A stretch of 64,000 bases of DNA from Neomoorella carbonis (lineage in GTDB: Bacteria > Bacillota > DSM-521 > Neomoorellales > Neomoorellaceae). The stretch covers positions 620,001 through 684,000 of the forward strand of contig NZ_CP136420.1 of NCBI RefSeq assembly GCF_045278715.1, in the 5' to 3' direction. Shown piece after piece: positions 34,295 to 44,890 of the stretch. Both the position numbers and the translations under genes were made by a program. The notes beneath the pieces were generated by a model. The model did no database searches. It saw only the letters and a program-made list of their open reading frames with translations, and had not been told where the DNA came from. Each line of letters begins with the position of its first letter. The stretch's first letter is position 1.

Positions 34295-35620
34295 GTGATT
34301 ACTGATATCTGCCGGGAAACCCTGTCCCATATCAAAAACCCTGCCCTGGCGAAGTACGCCGGGATGTATACGCAGATATACGAAGACTTTATGGAACAAG
34401 TCCGGCGTAGCGGCATAGACGTTGCCCGGGATAGCTATCATGAAGAGACGCGGCGGCGAATTGAAGATTTGCGCCGGAAGGGTGTAGTCGTCCGCAACGA
34501 CGCTAAGAGCCTGTATATCAACCGTATTTCCCCAGCGTGCCTGGCCTGTCAGAAAGGTGTGGGGAGCCTGACCTTTTTCATCTCCCTCCAGTGCCATCGC
34601 CGTTGCTTTTTTTGCTTTAACCCCAACCAGGAGAATTACGATTACTACTCCCGAAATAAAAGGGATTGTCTCCGGGAACTGGAGTATTTACAAAAAGCCG
34701 GGCAGAAAATAACCCACCTGGCCCTGACGGGGGGAGAACCCCTCCTCCACCCGGCAGAAACCGTGGCCTTTTTCCGCGCCGCCAGGGCGAAATTTCCCGG
34801 CGTTTATACCCGGCTCTATACGGCCGGCGACCTGGCCGGCGAAGAAATCCTGGTAGAATTGCAAAGGGCCGGCCTGGACGAAATCCGCTTCAGTATCAGG
34901 CTGCATGACCCGGAAGGGGTGCGGCGGCGTACCTACGAGCATATAGCCCTGGCCAGGAAGTATATTCCCCGGGTAATGGTGGAAATGCCCGTCCTGCCCG
35001 GCACGGTGAAACCCATGCAGAAAATATTACTGGAACTGGACCGTCTGGGTATCTTTGGCATCAACCTGCTGGAGTTCTGCTTTCCCTTTAATAATGTGGC
35101 TATTTACAACGAGAGGGGGTATAAGATCAAGAATCCACCTTACCGGGTGCTTTACAATTACTGGTACGGCGGGGGCCTGCCGGTAGCCGGGAGCGAGCTG
35201 GATTGCCTGGAACTGATCGACTTTGCCCTGGAGAAGGGGTTGCAGCTGGGCATTCACTATTGCTCCCTGGAAAATAAAAATACCGGCCAGATTTACCAGC
35301 AAAACTACGGGCAGAAAGTAGCTGCCTTCCTGTATTTCTCACCCCGGGATTACTTCTACAAATCGGCCAAGGTATTTGGAGACGACATTCCCCGGGTCCT
35401 GGAAGTATTTAAGAAAATTAATTACCACCAGTATACCCTCAATAAGCAATACCGTTTTCTTGAATTTCATATCAGCAAGGTTAAAGAGCTGGCAGGCCTC
35501 GACATTGAGGTGGGTATTTCAACCAGCGTGATGGAGAAACGCCAGGACGGCAGCTACCTGCGGGAATTGAAGGTCGAACTGACGCGCCCGGAAATATTTG
35601 ATCCGGAAACCGATATTTAA
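34295..35620 (+). CDS. Radical SAM protein of unknown function, molybdoenzyme-associated
   Basis: About 441-residue protein with a radical SAM motif CHRRCFFC (CxxxCxxC) near residue 105 and LTGGEPLLH of the SAM-binding site. A conserved region before the motif (ISPACLACQKGVGSLTFFIS) contains an extra Cys pair. No SPASM Cys-rich C-terminus is visible. The frame opens at GTG 34286, but GTG 34295 has better spacing from aggggtgg. It lies between two DmsA/DmsB sets, so a role in maturing or modifying these enzymes, or in processing the small peptide downstream, is possible. The reaction is not known. Confidence 0.75.
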   Translation: MITDICRETLSHIKNPALAKYAGMYTQIYEDFMEQVRRSGIDVARDSYHEETRRRIEDLRRKGVVVRNDAKSLYINRISPACLACQKGVGSLTFFISLQCHRRCFFCFNPNQENYDYYSRNKRDCLRELEYLQKAGQKITHLALTGGEPLLHPAETVAFFRAARAKFPGVYTRLYTAGDLAGEEILVELQRAGLDEIRFSIRLHDPEGVRRRTYEHIALARKYIPRVMVEMPVLPGTVKPMQKILLELDRLGIFGINLLEFCFPFNNVAIYNERGYKIKNPPYRVLYNYWYGGGLPVAGSELDCLELIDFALEKGLQLGIHYCSLENKNTGQIYQQNYGQKVAAFLYFSPRDYFYKSAKVFGDDIPRVLEVFKKINYHQYTLNKQYRFLEFHISKVKELAGLDIEVGISTSVMEKRQDGSYLRELKVELTRPEIFDPETDI

Positions 35621-35674
35621 CTTTAAGGACCGGACAGGCGGATCCTGGCCGGTTGGACGAAAGGGGGTGAAATT

Positions 35675-35752
35675 TTGGCGCCCAGGCCAAAGGGAAAGAA
35701 GCGTGGCTGGAAGAATATATGGTCTTACTATTTGATTGTTAACGCAGTTTAA
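35675..35752 (+). CDS. Possible 25-residue basic, aromatic-rich peptide
   Basis: TTG-started small ORF just after the radical SAM gene, with a strong ribosome binding site (aaagggggtga). It begins MAPRPKGKKRGWKN and continues IWSYYLIVNAV: a basic first half and a hydrophobic/aromatic second half. The stop is 18 bp before the start of the second DmsA gene, so it may be a leader peptide coupling translation. Alternatively it could be a substrate peptide for the neighbouring radical SAM enzyme. The call rests only on spacing and composition. Confidence 0.35.
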   Translation: MAPRPKGKKRGWKNIWSYYLIVNAV

Positions 35753-35770
35753 AAAAGGAGGAAAGGCAGT

Positions 35771-38146
35771 ATGGCTGAGGACACCAAACTGTGGCTCAAG
35801 CCCATCTCCAGGCGCAAGTTTTTAACCCTTAGCGCGGCTGCCGCCGGTGGGGCCGCAGCCCTGACCACCCTGTCATGGGGGAAAAAAGTAGATGCAGTCT
35901 CTAATTCTGGCTCTCAAGACGAAGGGGTAAAGATTGTCCCAACGTCAGGTTCCCACAACTGCGGCGGCCGTTGCATCGTCAAAGCTCATGTGAAAGATGG
36001 AGTTATCGTCCGTATTACTACCGATGATGCTCCGGATACTGAAGCCAGGCCGCAGTTGAGGGCCTGCCTCCGCTGCCGTTCATACCGCAACCGCCTTTAT
36101 CACCCCGATCGTTTAAAATATCCTATGAAAAGGGTGGGCAAACGCGGGGAAGGCAAATTCCAGCGTATTAGCTGGGATGAGGCCATAACTACCATCGCCG
36201 AGCAGACCAAACGGATAATGCAACAGTATGGTCCTGAGGCTATATATGTCCACTATGCTTCCGGTAATGCCGGCAAGGTAGCTGAAAGGGTGTGGATGCA
36301 GCGCCTCCTGGGCTTATATGGAGGTTACCTTAATTACTACGGAACTTACAGCACGGCTCAAACCCAATATGCAACACCATACACCTACGGTACAATAAAT
36401 ACCGGTAATAGCCGGGAAGACTGGGTTAATTCCAAGCTGATTATTCTCTGGGGCTGGAACCCTACCGAAACAATACATGGTACCAATACCATGTACTACC
36501 TGCGGCGGGCCAAGGAAGCCGGGGCAAAAATCATTGTTATTGATCCACGGTACACGGATACCGTAATCGGCCTGGCCGACGAGTGGATTCCTATCCGGCC
36601 GACGACCGATAACGCCCTCATGGATGCCATGGCCTACGTCATGATTACGGAAAACCTCCATGATCAGGCCTTCCTGGATAAGTACTGTCTCGGTTTTGAC
36701 GAGGAGCACATGCCGCCGGGCATTCCACCCGGCAACTCGTACAAAAGCTATATCCTGGGCCTGGGCGATGACAAAACTCCCAAGACGCCGGAATGGGCCG
36801 AAGCCATCACCGGGGTACCCAGGAACACCATTATTAAACTGGCCCGGGAATATGCTACCATGAAACCGGCGGCCCTCCTGCAAGGCTGGGGTCCCCAGAG
36901 ACAGGCCTATGGGGAGCAGTTTGTCCGGGGTGGAACTGTGCTGGCCGCCATCACCGGTAACGTCGGTATAAGCGGGGGCTGGGCCTCAGGGGCTGGTTAC
37001 CAGGCCCGGACCCAGAAAATAGGAAGCATCCCTATTAAAAACCCCTGCAAAGCAAGTATATCTTGTTTTATCTGGCCCGACGCAATAAAGCGAGGAAAGG
37101 GTATGGGGGCGGCGGATGGTGTCCAGGGAGTCGAGCGTTTATCTGCTAACATTAAACTTATCTTTAACCTGGCCGGTAATACCCTGATTAACCAGCACTC
37201 TGATTGTAACGCTACCGCCCAGTTGCTCCAGGACGAAAGCCTGGTAGAATTTATCGTTGTAAGCGAACAATTCATGACGCCGAGTGCCAAATTTGCCGAT
37301 ATCCTCCTGCCCGCAGATAATTATATGGAGCGGGATGATATAGTAACGCCCTGGGGTTTTGGCGATTACCTGCTCTTTATGAACAAGGCCGTAGACACTG
37401 TGTTTGAGTGCCGTAATGGTTATGATTGGGTTACTGATTTAGCTGATAAACTGGGCCTTAAGGAGCAATTTACAGAAGGCAGGACCCTCGAAGACTGGTT
37501 GCGTTATATTGTTGACGAAACCAGGAAAAACCACCCGGAATTTCCTACCTACGAAGAGTTTAAACAGAAGGGCTATTACCAGTGGCAGTACCCCGAGCCG
37601 GCTATCGCCTTTAAAAAGCAAATTGAAGACCCGGTCAATAATCCTTTTCCGACACCATCGGGTAAGATCGAGATCTTCTCAGAGCGTTTATGGAAGATGA
37701 ATAATCCCAAGGAAATTCCGGCTATACCCAAATATGTACCTTCCTGGGAGGGGCCCCAGGATCCCTTGCGGGAAAAATACCCATTGCAGTGTATTACGCC
37801 CCACTATCGCCGCCGTTCCCATTCAACCTTTGATAATGTACCCTGGATGGAAGAAGTGGCTCCCCAAGTGGTATGGATTAATCCCATAGACGCTGAAGCC
37901 CGGGGTATTAAAGACGGCGATAAAGTAAAGGTATTTAACGACCGGGGTGCGATGATCCTGCCGGCCAAAGTGACGCCGCGGATTATGCCGGGAGTAGTTT
38001 CCGTACCCCAGGGGGCCTGGTGGTCACCCGATGCCAATGGGGTTGATCAGCGGGGCTGTGCCAACGTTATTACCAAATATCATCCCACGCCCCTGGCCCA
38101 CGGCAACCCCCAGCATACCAACCTGGTGCAGGTAGTCAAAGCTTAA
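35771..38146 (+). CDS. dmsA: DMSO-reductase-family molybdopterin oxidoreductase, catalytic subunit 2 (DmsA-like)
   Basis: 791-residue bis-MGD enzyme closer to classical DmsA than the first copy. The Tat signal is SRRKFLTLSAAAAGGAAAL. The YYGTYSTAQ segment (about 197-205) holds the likely Mo-ligand Ser. In the N-terminal iron-sulfur motif the first Cys is missing: GSHNCGGRC, where the other subunit has CWHNCGGRC, and the distal motif reads ACLRC. It shares KYPMKR and RRSHSTFDN with family members. The ATG start follows aaaaaaggagg. It forms a full operon with the ferredoxin and membrane-anchor genes. The AT content appears higher than in neighbours, compatible with transfer. Confidence 0.88.
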   Translation: MAEDTKLWLKPISRRKFLTLSAAAAGGAAALTTLSWGKKVDAVSNSGSQDEGVKIVPTSGSHNCGGRCIVKAHVKDGVIVRITTDDAPDTEARPQLRACLRCRSYRNRLYHPDRLKYPMKRVGKRGEGKFQRISWDEAITTIAEQTKRIMQQYGPEAIYVHYASGNAGKVAERVWMQRLLGLYGGYLNYYGTYSTAQTQYATPYTYGTINTGNSREDWVNSKLIILWGWNPTETIHGTNTMYYLRRAKEAGAKIIVIDPRYTDTVIGLADEWIPIRPTTDNALMDAMAYVMITENLHDQAFLDKYCLGFDEEHMPPGIPPGNSYKSYILGLGDDKTPKTPEWAEAITGVPRNTIIKLAREYATMKPAALLQGWGPQRQAYGEQFVRGGTVLAAITGNVGISGGWASGAGYQARTQKIGSIPIKNPCKASISCFIWPDAIKRGKGMGAADGVQGVERLSANIKLIFNLAGNTLINQHSDCNATAQLLQDESLVEFIVVSEQFMTPSAKFADILLPADNYMERDDIVTPWGFGDYLLFMNKAVDTVFECRNGYDWVTDLADKLGLKEQFTEGRTLEDWLRYIVDETRKNHPEFPTYEEFKQKGYYQWQYPEPAIAFKKQIEDPVNNPFPTPSGKIEIFSERLWKMNNPKEIPAIPKYVPSWEGPQDPLREKYPLQCITPHYRRRSHSTFDNVPWMEEVAPQVVWINPIDAEARGIKDGDKVKVFNDRGAMILPAKVTPRIMPGVVSVPQGAWWSPDANGVDQRGCANVITKYHPTPLAHGNPQHTNLVQVVKA

Positions 38147-38223
38147 GTTGGGAGCCTGTAATCCTGTTGTAAGAGGAGCGATAGAGGTAAAAAGAGGTAA
38201 AAGATAGAACGGAGGAAGAAAAT

Positions 38224-38811
38224 ATGGCCGGTCAGCTAGGTTTCCATATCCAGCAGGACCGCTGCATCGGCTGCTTTACCTGCCAGATCGCCTGCAAAGA
38301 TAAAAACGACCTGGAGGTAGGGCAGCTCTTCCGGCGTGTCCATGAAATAGCCGGGGGCGGCTATACGGAGGTAGGCAACAATGCCTTAAAGGCCGACGTT
38401 TATGCCTACTGGATTTCCCTGGGGTGCAACCACTGCCAGGCGGCGCCCTGCGTCAAAAACTGCCCCACCGGAGCCATGCAGAAGCGCCCCGAGGACGGGG
38501 TTGTCTTTATCGACCAGAATAAATGCATCGGTTGCCGTTACTGCATCTGGAGCTGCCCCTACGGCGCGCCCCAGTATAACCCCAAAAGCGGCAAGGTGGG
38601 CAAGTGCGACTTCTGTCGCGATCTCCTGGCCAAAGGGGAACAACCGGCGTGCGTGGCCGCCTGCCCCATGCGGGTACTGGATTTCGGCCCCCTGGACGAG
38701 CTCAAAAAGAAATACGGCGGTACCAACCGGATCAAAGGCCTGCCTGACCCCGGCATTACCAAACCCTCAATTTTAATAACCCCTCACCGGGATGCAGCCC
38801 TGGGGAAATAA
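38224..38811 (+). CDS. dmsB: DmsB-type ferredoxin subunit 2
   Basis: 195-residue four-cluster ferredoxin subunit. The Cys groups are CIGCFTCQIAC, CNHCQAAPCVKNC, CIGCRYCIWSC and CDFC with CVAAC. It is clearly a paralogue of the first ferredoxin subunit (same ACKDKN and CRYC contexts). The start ATG follows ggaggaaga. It links the DmsA-like subunit upstream to the DmsC-like anchor 20 bp downstream. Confidence 0.93.
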   Translation: MAGQLGFHIQQDRCIGCFTCQIACKDKNDLEVGQLFRRVHEIAGGGYTEVGNNALKADVYAYWISLGCNHCQAAPCVKNCPTGAMQKRPEDGVVFIDQNKCIGCRYCIWSCPYGAPQYNPKSGKVGKCDFCRDLLAKGEQPACVAACPMRVLDFGPLDELKKKYGGTNRIKGLPDPGITKPSILITPHRDAALGK

Positions 38812-38831
38812 AGAAAAGGGAGGAGAAGCTG

Positions 38832-39683
38832 ATGGGAAAAGAATGGGCACTGGTGCTTTTTACCCTGCTGGCCCAGACGAGCGTAGGTTTAATGGTCGTT
38901 GCCCAGGCCTTGAACTTAAAGCAGAGGGCAGGGCTCAAGCCGGTTCTCCTGTGGGTGGGTATCCTCATGGCGGCCAGCATGATAGTCTCCCTGGGACACC
39001 TGGGCAGTCCCCTGGGAGCGCCGCGGGCCATTTTTAACCTGAAAACCTCATGGCTGAGCCGGGAAATCTTCTTCGCGACAGGTTTCTTCGTCCTGTGGCT
39101 GGCAAGTTACTTTGTGGAACTGCGGACCCAGGTCGGCGAAGGGGTGAAGGCGATTACAGGCTGGCTGGCCGGCCTGTGCGGCGTCCTGGCCCTTATCAGC
39201 ATGGCCAACATCTATGTCCACACCATCCTGCCGGCGTGGGCGACGGTCTATACCCATATATCCTTCTACAGTACGGCCCTGGTGCTGGGGGCCATTCTCT
39301 ACGCCGTCCTCGCCTACCGGGCCCGGCAGGAAGGCCAGGAAAGTATGCTGAAAACAACGGTCATCCTGGCGGTCGCGGGCATAGCCCTGCAGCTGGTCAG
39401 CCTGCCGCCTTACCTGGCCGGCCTGAGCGCCGGTCCCGTGGCAGCGCAAGAATCAGCCCGGTTACTCGTGGGAGCGGCGCCGGTGCTAATCCTTAGCCAG
39501 GCCCTGGCAGTAATCGGCGGTCTTGTCTTTACCATTCTGGCCCTGCGGGCTTACGGCGAAAAGGGTTCGACCGTGGCGGGACAGTGGCTCTACGGTGCCC
39601 TGGCGCTCCTCATTCTGGCCGAGTTCGCCAGCCGGTATCTTTTCTATGCCACCGGGGTCGGCATTATGGTCGGCCAGTTCTAA
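38832..39683 (+). CDS. dmsC: DmsC-type membrane anchor subunit
   Basis: 283-residue integral membrane protein with about eight hydrophobic helices, the quinol-oxidising anchor of DMSO-reductase complexes. DmsC features include the first helix LVLFTLLAQTSVGLMV, the HLGSPLGAPRAIFNLKTSWLSREI loop (about residues 57-80), and FASRYLFYATGVG near the end. It is the only anchor in the island and could serve both DmsAB-like pairs. The ATG start follows gggaggagaagctg. Confidence 0.9.
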   Translation: MGKEWALVLFTLLAQTSVGLMVVAQALNLKQRAGLKPVLLWVGILMAASMIVSLGHLGSPLGAPRAIFNLKTSWLSREIFFATGFFVLWLASYFVELRTQVGEGVKAITGWLAGLCGVLALISMANIYVHTILPAWATVYTHISFYSTALVLGAILYAVLAYRARQEGQESMLKTTVILAVAGIALQLVSLPPYLAGLSAGPVAAQESARLLVGAAPVLILSQALAVIGGLVFTILALRAYGEKGSTVAGQWLYGALALLILAEFASRYLFYATGVGIMVGQF

Positions 39684-39803
39684 ACAGGCTTCAGAGCCTG
39701 TTGGTCAAGGGCGTCAGTACGCTCGATAAGAGCACTATCGGTTGTTAAGGGGAGCAAGACCTTTGTTTGGTGTATTTGCCACTGGACAAAGGTCTTGTTG
39801 TTT
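39683..39803 (+). other. Cluster of four hairpins after dmsC, ending in a terminator
   Basis: Four consecutive perfect stems lie in about 120 bp of non-coding DNA: AACAGGCT-TCAG-AGCCTGTT (39683-39702), GCGT-CAGT-ACGC (39711-39722), CGATA-N7-TATCG (39724-39740), and CAAGACCTTTGT-N19-ACAAAGGTCTTG (39755-39797) with TTGTTTATG after it. The last one is a terminator for the dms operon. The others may form a structured 3' UTR or a small RNA. From 39804 to about 39900 nothing else was recognised. Confidence 0.5.
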
Positions 39804-39905
39804 ATGTAACTATGCCAGCCTGATAGTCTTGTGCTGCAGCAATATATTGCCGCCGGCAGTACGGCGGGGCCATGGAGCTAGTGGGTTGTGTATCGTTACT
39901 TTCCC

Positions 39906-39934
39906 TTGACAAAACGAAAGGCCGGTGGTATGTT
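39906..39934 (+). promoter_or_regulatory. SigA promoter of the hrcA operon
   Basis: TTGACA, 17-bp spacer, TATGTT, just upstream of the CIRCE element. The predicted transcription start near 39941 puts CIRCE at the beginning of the transcript, the usual place for HrcA repression. Confidence 0.8.
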
Positions 39935-39946
39935 TTAAGTAAGCTC

Positions 39947-39973
39947 TTAGCACTCTTGCCTTAAGAGTGCTAA
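39947..39973. promoter_or_regulatory. CIRCE element, HrcA operator
   Basis: Perfect TTAGCACTC-N9-GAGTGCTAA inverted repeat, the classical HrcA-binding site, ending 15 bp before hrcA. It shows that the hrcA-grpE-dnaK-dnaJ operon is autorepressed and heat-inducible. Confidence 0.97.
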
Positions 39974-39988
39974 TAAGAAGGTGAGATC

Positions 39989-41023
39989 ATGCGGATGGAT
40001 GAGCGGAAAAAAAAGGTCCTGGCCGCCGTAGTTCAGGATTATATCCTTACTGGCGAACCGGTAGGCTCACGCACCATTGCCCGGCGGTACAACCTGGGGG
40101 TAAGTCCAGCCACCATCCGAAATGAGATGGCCGACCTGGAGGAAATGGGCTTGCTGGAGCAACCCCATACCTCGGCCGGCCGCATACCTTCGGATTACGG
40201 TTACCGTTACTACGTTGACTGCCTCATGGCGCCGGAAAAACTAACCCCGGCAGAAGAGGAATACGTGCGCCGGCGTTACAACCAAAAAATGCTGGAAATT
40301 GAGCAGGTCCTGGAGGAAACGGCCCGTTTGCTGTCCGAGATGACTGCTTATACGGCAGTAGCCCTGGGCCCCTACCAGAATAATGCCGTCCTGGAGCAGG
40401 TACAAATTTTACCTGTGCATTCGACCAACAAGGCTCTGCTGGTAGCAGTTACCAGCACCGGTATAGTTGAACACCGGATTTTTGTCATTCCGGAAGACGT
40501 AACGCCGGAGGATCTAACCCGTATCTCCCGGGTTCTCAATGCCAACCTGCAAGGCCTGGCGCTGGAAGAATTACGCCAGGCGGTATTGCGGGATATTTAC
40601 CGGGAAGTAGCCGAGCACCGGGGTTTAATCAAACAGGTGGTTGACCTTTTACAGCAGATCCTGGCCCTGGAAGGCGGCGAGAAAGTTTACCTGGAAGGCA
40701 TCCTCAACATTCTAAGCCAGCCGGAGTTTAAAAATTTAGAGAAGGTCAAGGATATCCTGGCTTTTCTTGAGCGGGAAGAGGCGTTGAGGCGTATTTTTAA
40801 TGCTACTCCTGGAAGCGGCCTGACTATCAGGATCGGCCAGGAGAATAAAGAAGAAGGTATTGATAAATGCAGCGTAGTAACCATTAGCTATGCCGTCGAA
40901 GGGAAAATAATGGGTAAAGTGGGCTTACTCGGACCAACGCGGATGCACTATTCCCGGGTTATATCGGTCCTCCAGTGTGTAGCCGATAGCTTATCCCGCG
41001 CCTTGGAGCAATTTTACCTCTAG
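39989..41023 (+). CDS. hrcA: Heat-inducible transcription repressor HrcA
   Basis: 344-residue repressor of class I heat-shock genes. An N-terminal winged helix (VQDYILTGEPVGSRTIARRY, then GVSPATIRNEMADLEEMGLL) is followed by the GAF-like and dimerisation domains and ends in CVADSLSRALEQFYL. It binds the CIRCE element directly in front of its own gene and needs GroEL for activity in known systems. The ATG start is preceded by agaaggtgag. A terminator-like hairpin separates it from grpE. Confidence 0.95.
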   Translation: MRMDERKKKVLAAVVQDYILTGEPVGSRTIARRYNLGVSPATIRNEMADLEEMGLLEQPHTSAGRIPSDYGYRYYVDCLMAPEKLTPAEEEYVRRRYNQKMLEIEQVLEETARLLSEMTAYTAVALGPYQNNAVLEQVQILPVHSTNKALLVAVTSTGIVEHRIFVIPEDVTPEDLTRISRVLNANLQGLALEELRQAVLRDIYREVAEHRGLIKQVVDLLQQILALEGGEKVYLEGILNILSQPEFKNLEKVKDILAFLEREEALRRIFNATPGSGLTIRIGQENKEEGIDKCSVVTISYAVEGKIMGKVGLLGPTRMHYSRVISVLQCVADSLSRALEQFYL

Positions 41024-41044
41024 AGTTTCAGGGCCACCTGGACC

Positions 41045-41076
41045 AGGCCGGTGCCTTTAGGTGCTGGCCTTTTTTA
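41045..41076 (+). terminator. Terminator or attenuator between hrcA and grpE
   Basis: AGGCCGGTGCC-TTTA-GGTGCTGGCCT forms an 11-bp stem (with G-U pairs) followed by five T. It lies inside the heat-shock operon, so it probably allows partial read-through and sets the hrcA to dnaK ratio. Confidence 0.75.
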
Positions 41077-41101
41077 CGAAAGGGAGTGACCGTAGAAAGT
41101 T

Positions 41102-41822
41102 ATGGATGCCAGGCAGGAGAATAAAATCAATAATGGAGCGGCTGGTGGGGAAATGGAAGAAGGCCTGACCAGGCCGGGAGAAGCACCTGCCGGAGAAGCA
41201 GGGGAAGGGGCAGGGCAGGAAGCAGGCGGCAGCCCGGCCGGGGCTGGAGAAGAGCCGGTCAAGGAAAATAACGAGACGGCCGGAGAAGCCTGCCAGGAAG
41301 TATTAAACCGTCTTCAGGCGGAGCTGGCCGCTAAAGAGACGGCTTTGGCCGAGCTGCAGCAGCGTCTTTTACGCCTGCAGGCCGATTTTGACAACTACCG
41401 CAAGCGTACCCGCCGCGAGCAGGAAGAACTGACCAGGCTGGCCAATGCCAGGCTCATTGAGAGCCTCTTGCCCGTCCTGGATAACCTGGAACTGGCTCTG
41501 GCAGCAGCTGCAGGGGCGGAAAAGCAGGCCCTGGAAACCGGGGTGGAGATGACCCTGCGGCATTTAAAGGAAGTCTTAACCCGGGAAGGGTTAATACCCG
41601 TAGCCGCCCTGGGCCAGCCCTTTAATCCTGAGTTTCATGAAGCGGTAGCGCGGGAAGAAACTACAGAGCCGGACAAAATAAACCTGGTGGTTGAAGAGTT
41701 CCGCCGGGGTTATACTTTGCATGGCAAGCTTCTGCGGCCGGCCATGGTCAAAGTGGCGGTAGCGGCCGGTGCTACGGAACAGGAAAACAAACAGGAAGCT
41801 GGAGAACAGGAGGTAGATAACA

Positions 41823-41830
<8 letters not shown>
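41102..41830 (+). CDS. grpE: Nucleotide exchange factor GrpE
   Basis: 242-residue cochaperone that releases ADP from DnaK. A long acidic, Gly/Ala-rich, probably disordered N-terminus (about residues 1-60) precedes a coiled coil (LQAELAAKETALAELQQRLLRLQADFDNYRKR) and the C-terminal beta domain (FNPEFHEAVAREE, then YTLHGKLLRPAMVKVA). An in-frame TAG lies three codons upstream, which fixes the start at ATG 41102. Its end overlaps dnaK by 8 bp. Confidence 0.94.
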
Positions 41831-43664
<1,834 letters not shown>

Positions 43665-43680
43665 AAGCCGGTGACCAGTC

Positions 43681-44829
43681 ATGGCTAAGCGCGATTATTA
43701 TGAGGTCCTGGGGGTTTCCCGGGATGCCTCCGAGGCGGATATCAAAAAGGCTTACCGCCGGCTGGCGCGCAAGTACCACCCGGATATGAACCCGGGGAAT
43801 AAAGAGGCCGAAGAAAAGTTCAAAGAGGTCCAGGAAGCCTACGAAGTCTTGAGCGACCCGGAGAAGAGGGCCCGTTACGACCAGTTCGGCCATGCCGGCA
43901 TGGAGACGGGCGGGCCCGGCTTCGGCGGTTTTGACTTCGGCGGCGCCGGGGCCGATTTCGGCACCTTTGGCGACATCTTTGACATGTTCTTTGGCGGCGG
44001 TTTTGGCCGCACGGCCAGGCGCCAGGGTCCCCAGCGGGGCGATGACCTGCGCCTGGATATAGAAATCTCCTTTGAAGAAGCCGCCTTCGGCGGGGAAAAG
44101 GAAATCGGCGTGCCGCGCCAGGAAAAGTGTCCGGCCTGTGACGGCAGCGGCGCGGCGCCCGGCACCAGGCCCAGGACCTGCCCCACCTGCCACGGCAGCG
44201 GGCAGATCCGCATCTCCCAGAGCACGCCCCTGGGCCACTTCCAGACCATCCGTACTTGTCACCACTGCCACGGTCAGGGGACCATTATTGAAACGCCCTG
44301 TCCCACCTGCCGCGGCCGGGGTGTAGTCCAGCGCACCCGTAAGATAAAGATCAAAATTCCCGCGGGGGTGGATACGGGTGCCCGCCTGCGCATGGCCGGC
44401 GAAGGCGAGAGCGGTATCCGCGGCGGGCCGCCGGGCGACCTCTATGTCTATATTAATGTCCGGCCCCATCCCTTTTTCCGGCGGGAAGGGTATGACGTCC
44501 TCTGCGAGGTGCCGGTAACCATGGTCCAGGCGGCCCTGGGTGACAGGATCCTGGTGCCTACCCTGGACGGTAAAGTAGAACTGAATATCCCCGCCGGCAC
44601 CCAGAGCGGGGCCACCTTCAGGCTGAAGGGCAAGGGCATCCCCCGCCTGAACGGCGCCGGCCGGGGTGATCAGCATGTCCGGATTCATGTCGAGACGCCT
44701 ACCAACCTTAATGAAAAACAAAAGGAACTGCTGCGGGAGTTTGCCCGCCTGTACGGTTGGGAGCCCAAAGGCACCAGGGAACAGGATAAAGGTTTCTTTA
44801 AGAAGGTAAGGGATGCCTTCATGGGCTAA
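43681..44829 (+). CDS. dnaJ: Chaperone DnaJ
   Basis: 382-residue Hsp40 cochaperone that stimulates DnaK. The J domain has YYEVLGVSRDASEADIKKAYRR and the HPD motif (KYHPDMNP). A Gly/Phe-rich linker follows, then four zinc-finger CxxCxGxG repeats (CPACDGSG, CPTCHGSG, CHHCHGQG, CPTCRGRG) and the C-terminal substrate-binding domains. All parts are complete. It lies 16 bp after dnaK in the heat-shock operon. Confidence 0.96.
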   Translation: MAKRDYYEVLGVSRDASEADIKKAYRRLARKYHPDMNPGNKEAEEKFKEVQEAYEVLSDPEKRARYDQFGHAGMETGGPGFGGFDFGGAGADFGTFGDIFDMFFGGGFGRTARRQGPQRGDDLRLDIEISFEEAAFGGEKEIGVPRQEKCPACDGSGAAPGTRPRTCPTCHGSGQIRISQSTPLGHFQTIRTCHHCHGQGTIIETPCPTCRGRGVVQRTRKIKIKIPAGVDTGARLRMAGEGESGIRGGPPGDLYVYINVRPHPFFRREGYDVLCEVPVTMVQAALGDRILVPTLDGKVELNIPAGTQSGATFRLKGKGIPRLNGAGRGDQHVRIHVETPTNLNEKQKELLREFARLYGWEPKGTREQDKGFFKKVRDAFMG

Positions 44830-44890
44830 AGTCATGTCCCTGGAGGCTGGTAGGATTATGTTCAGCAACCCTGTAGGAGGGTGAGCCGTT

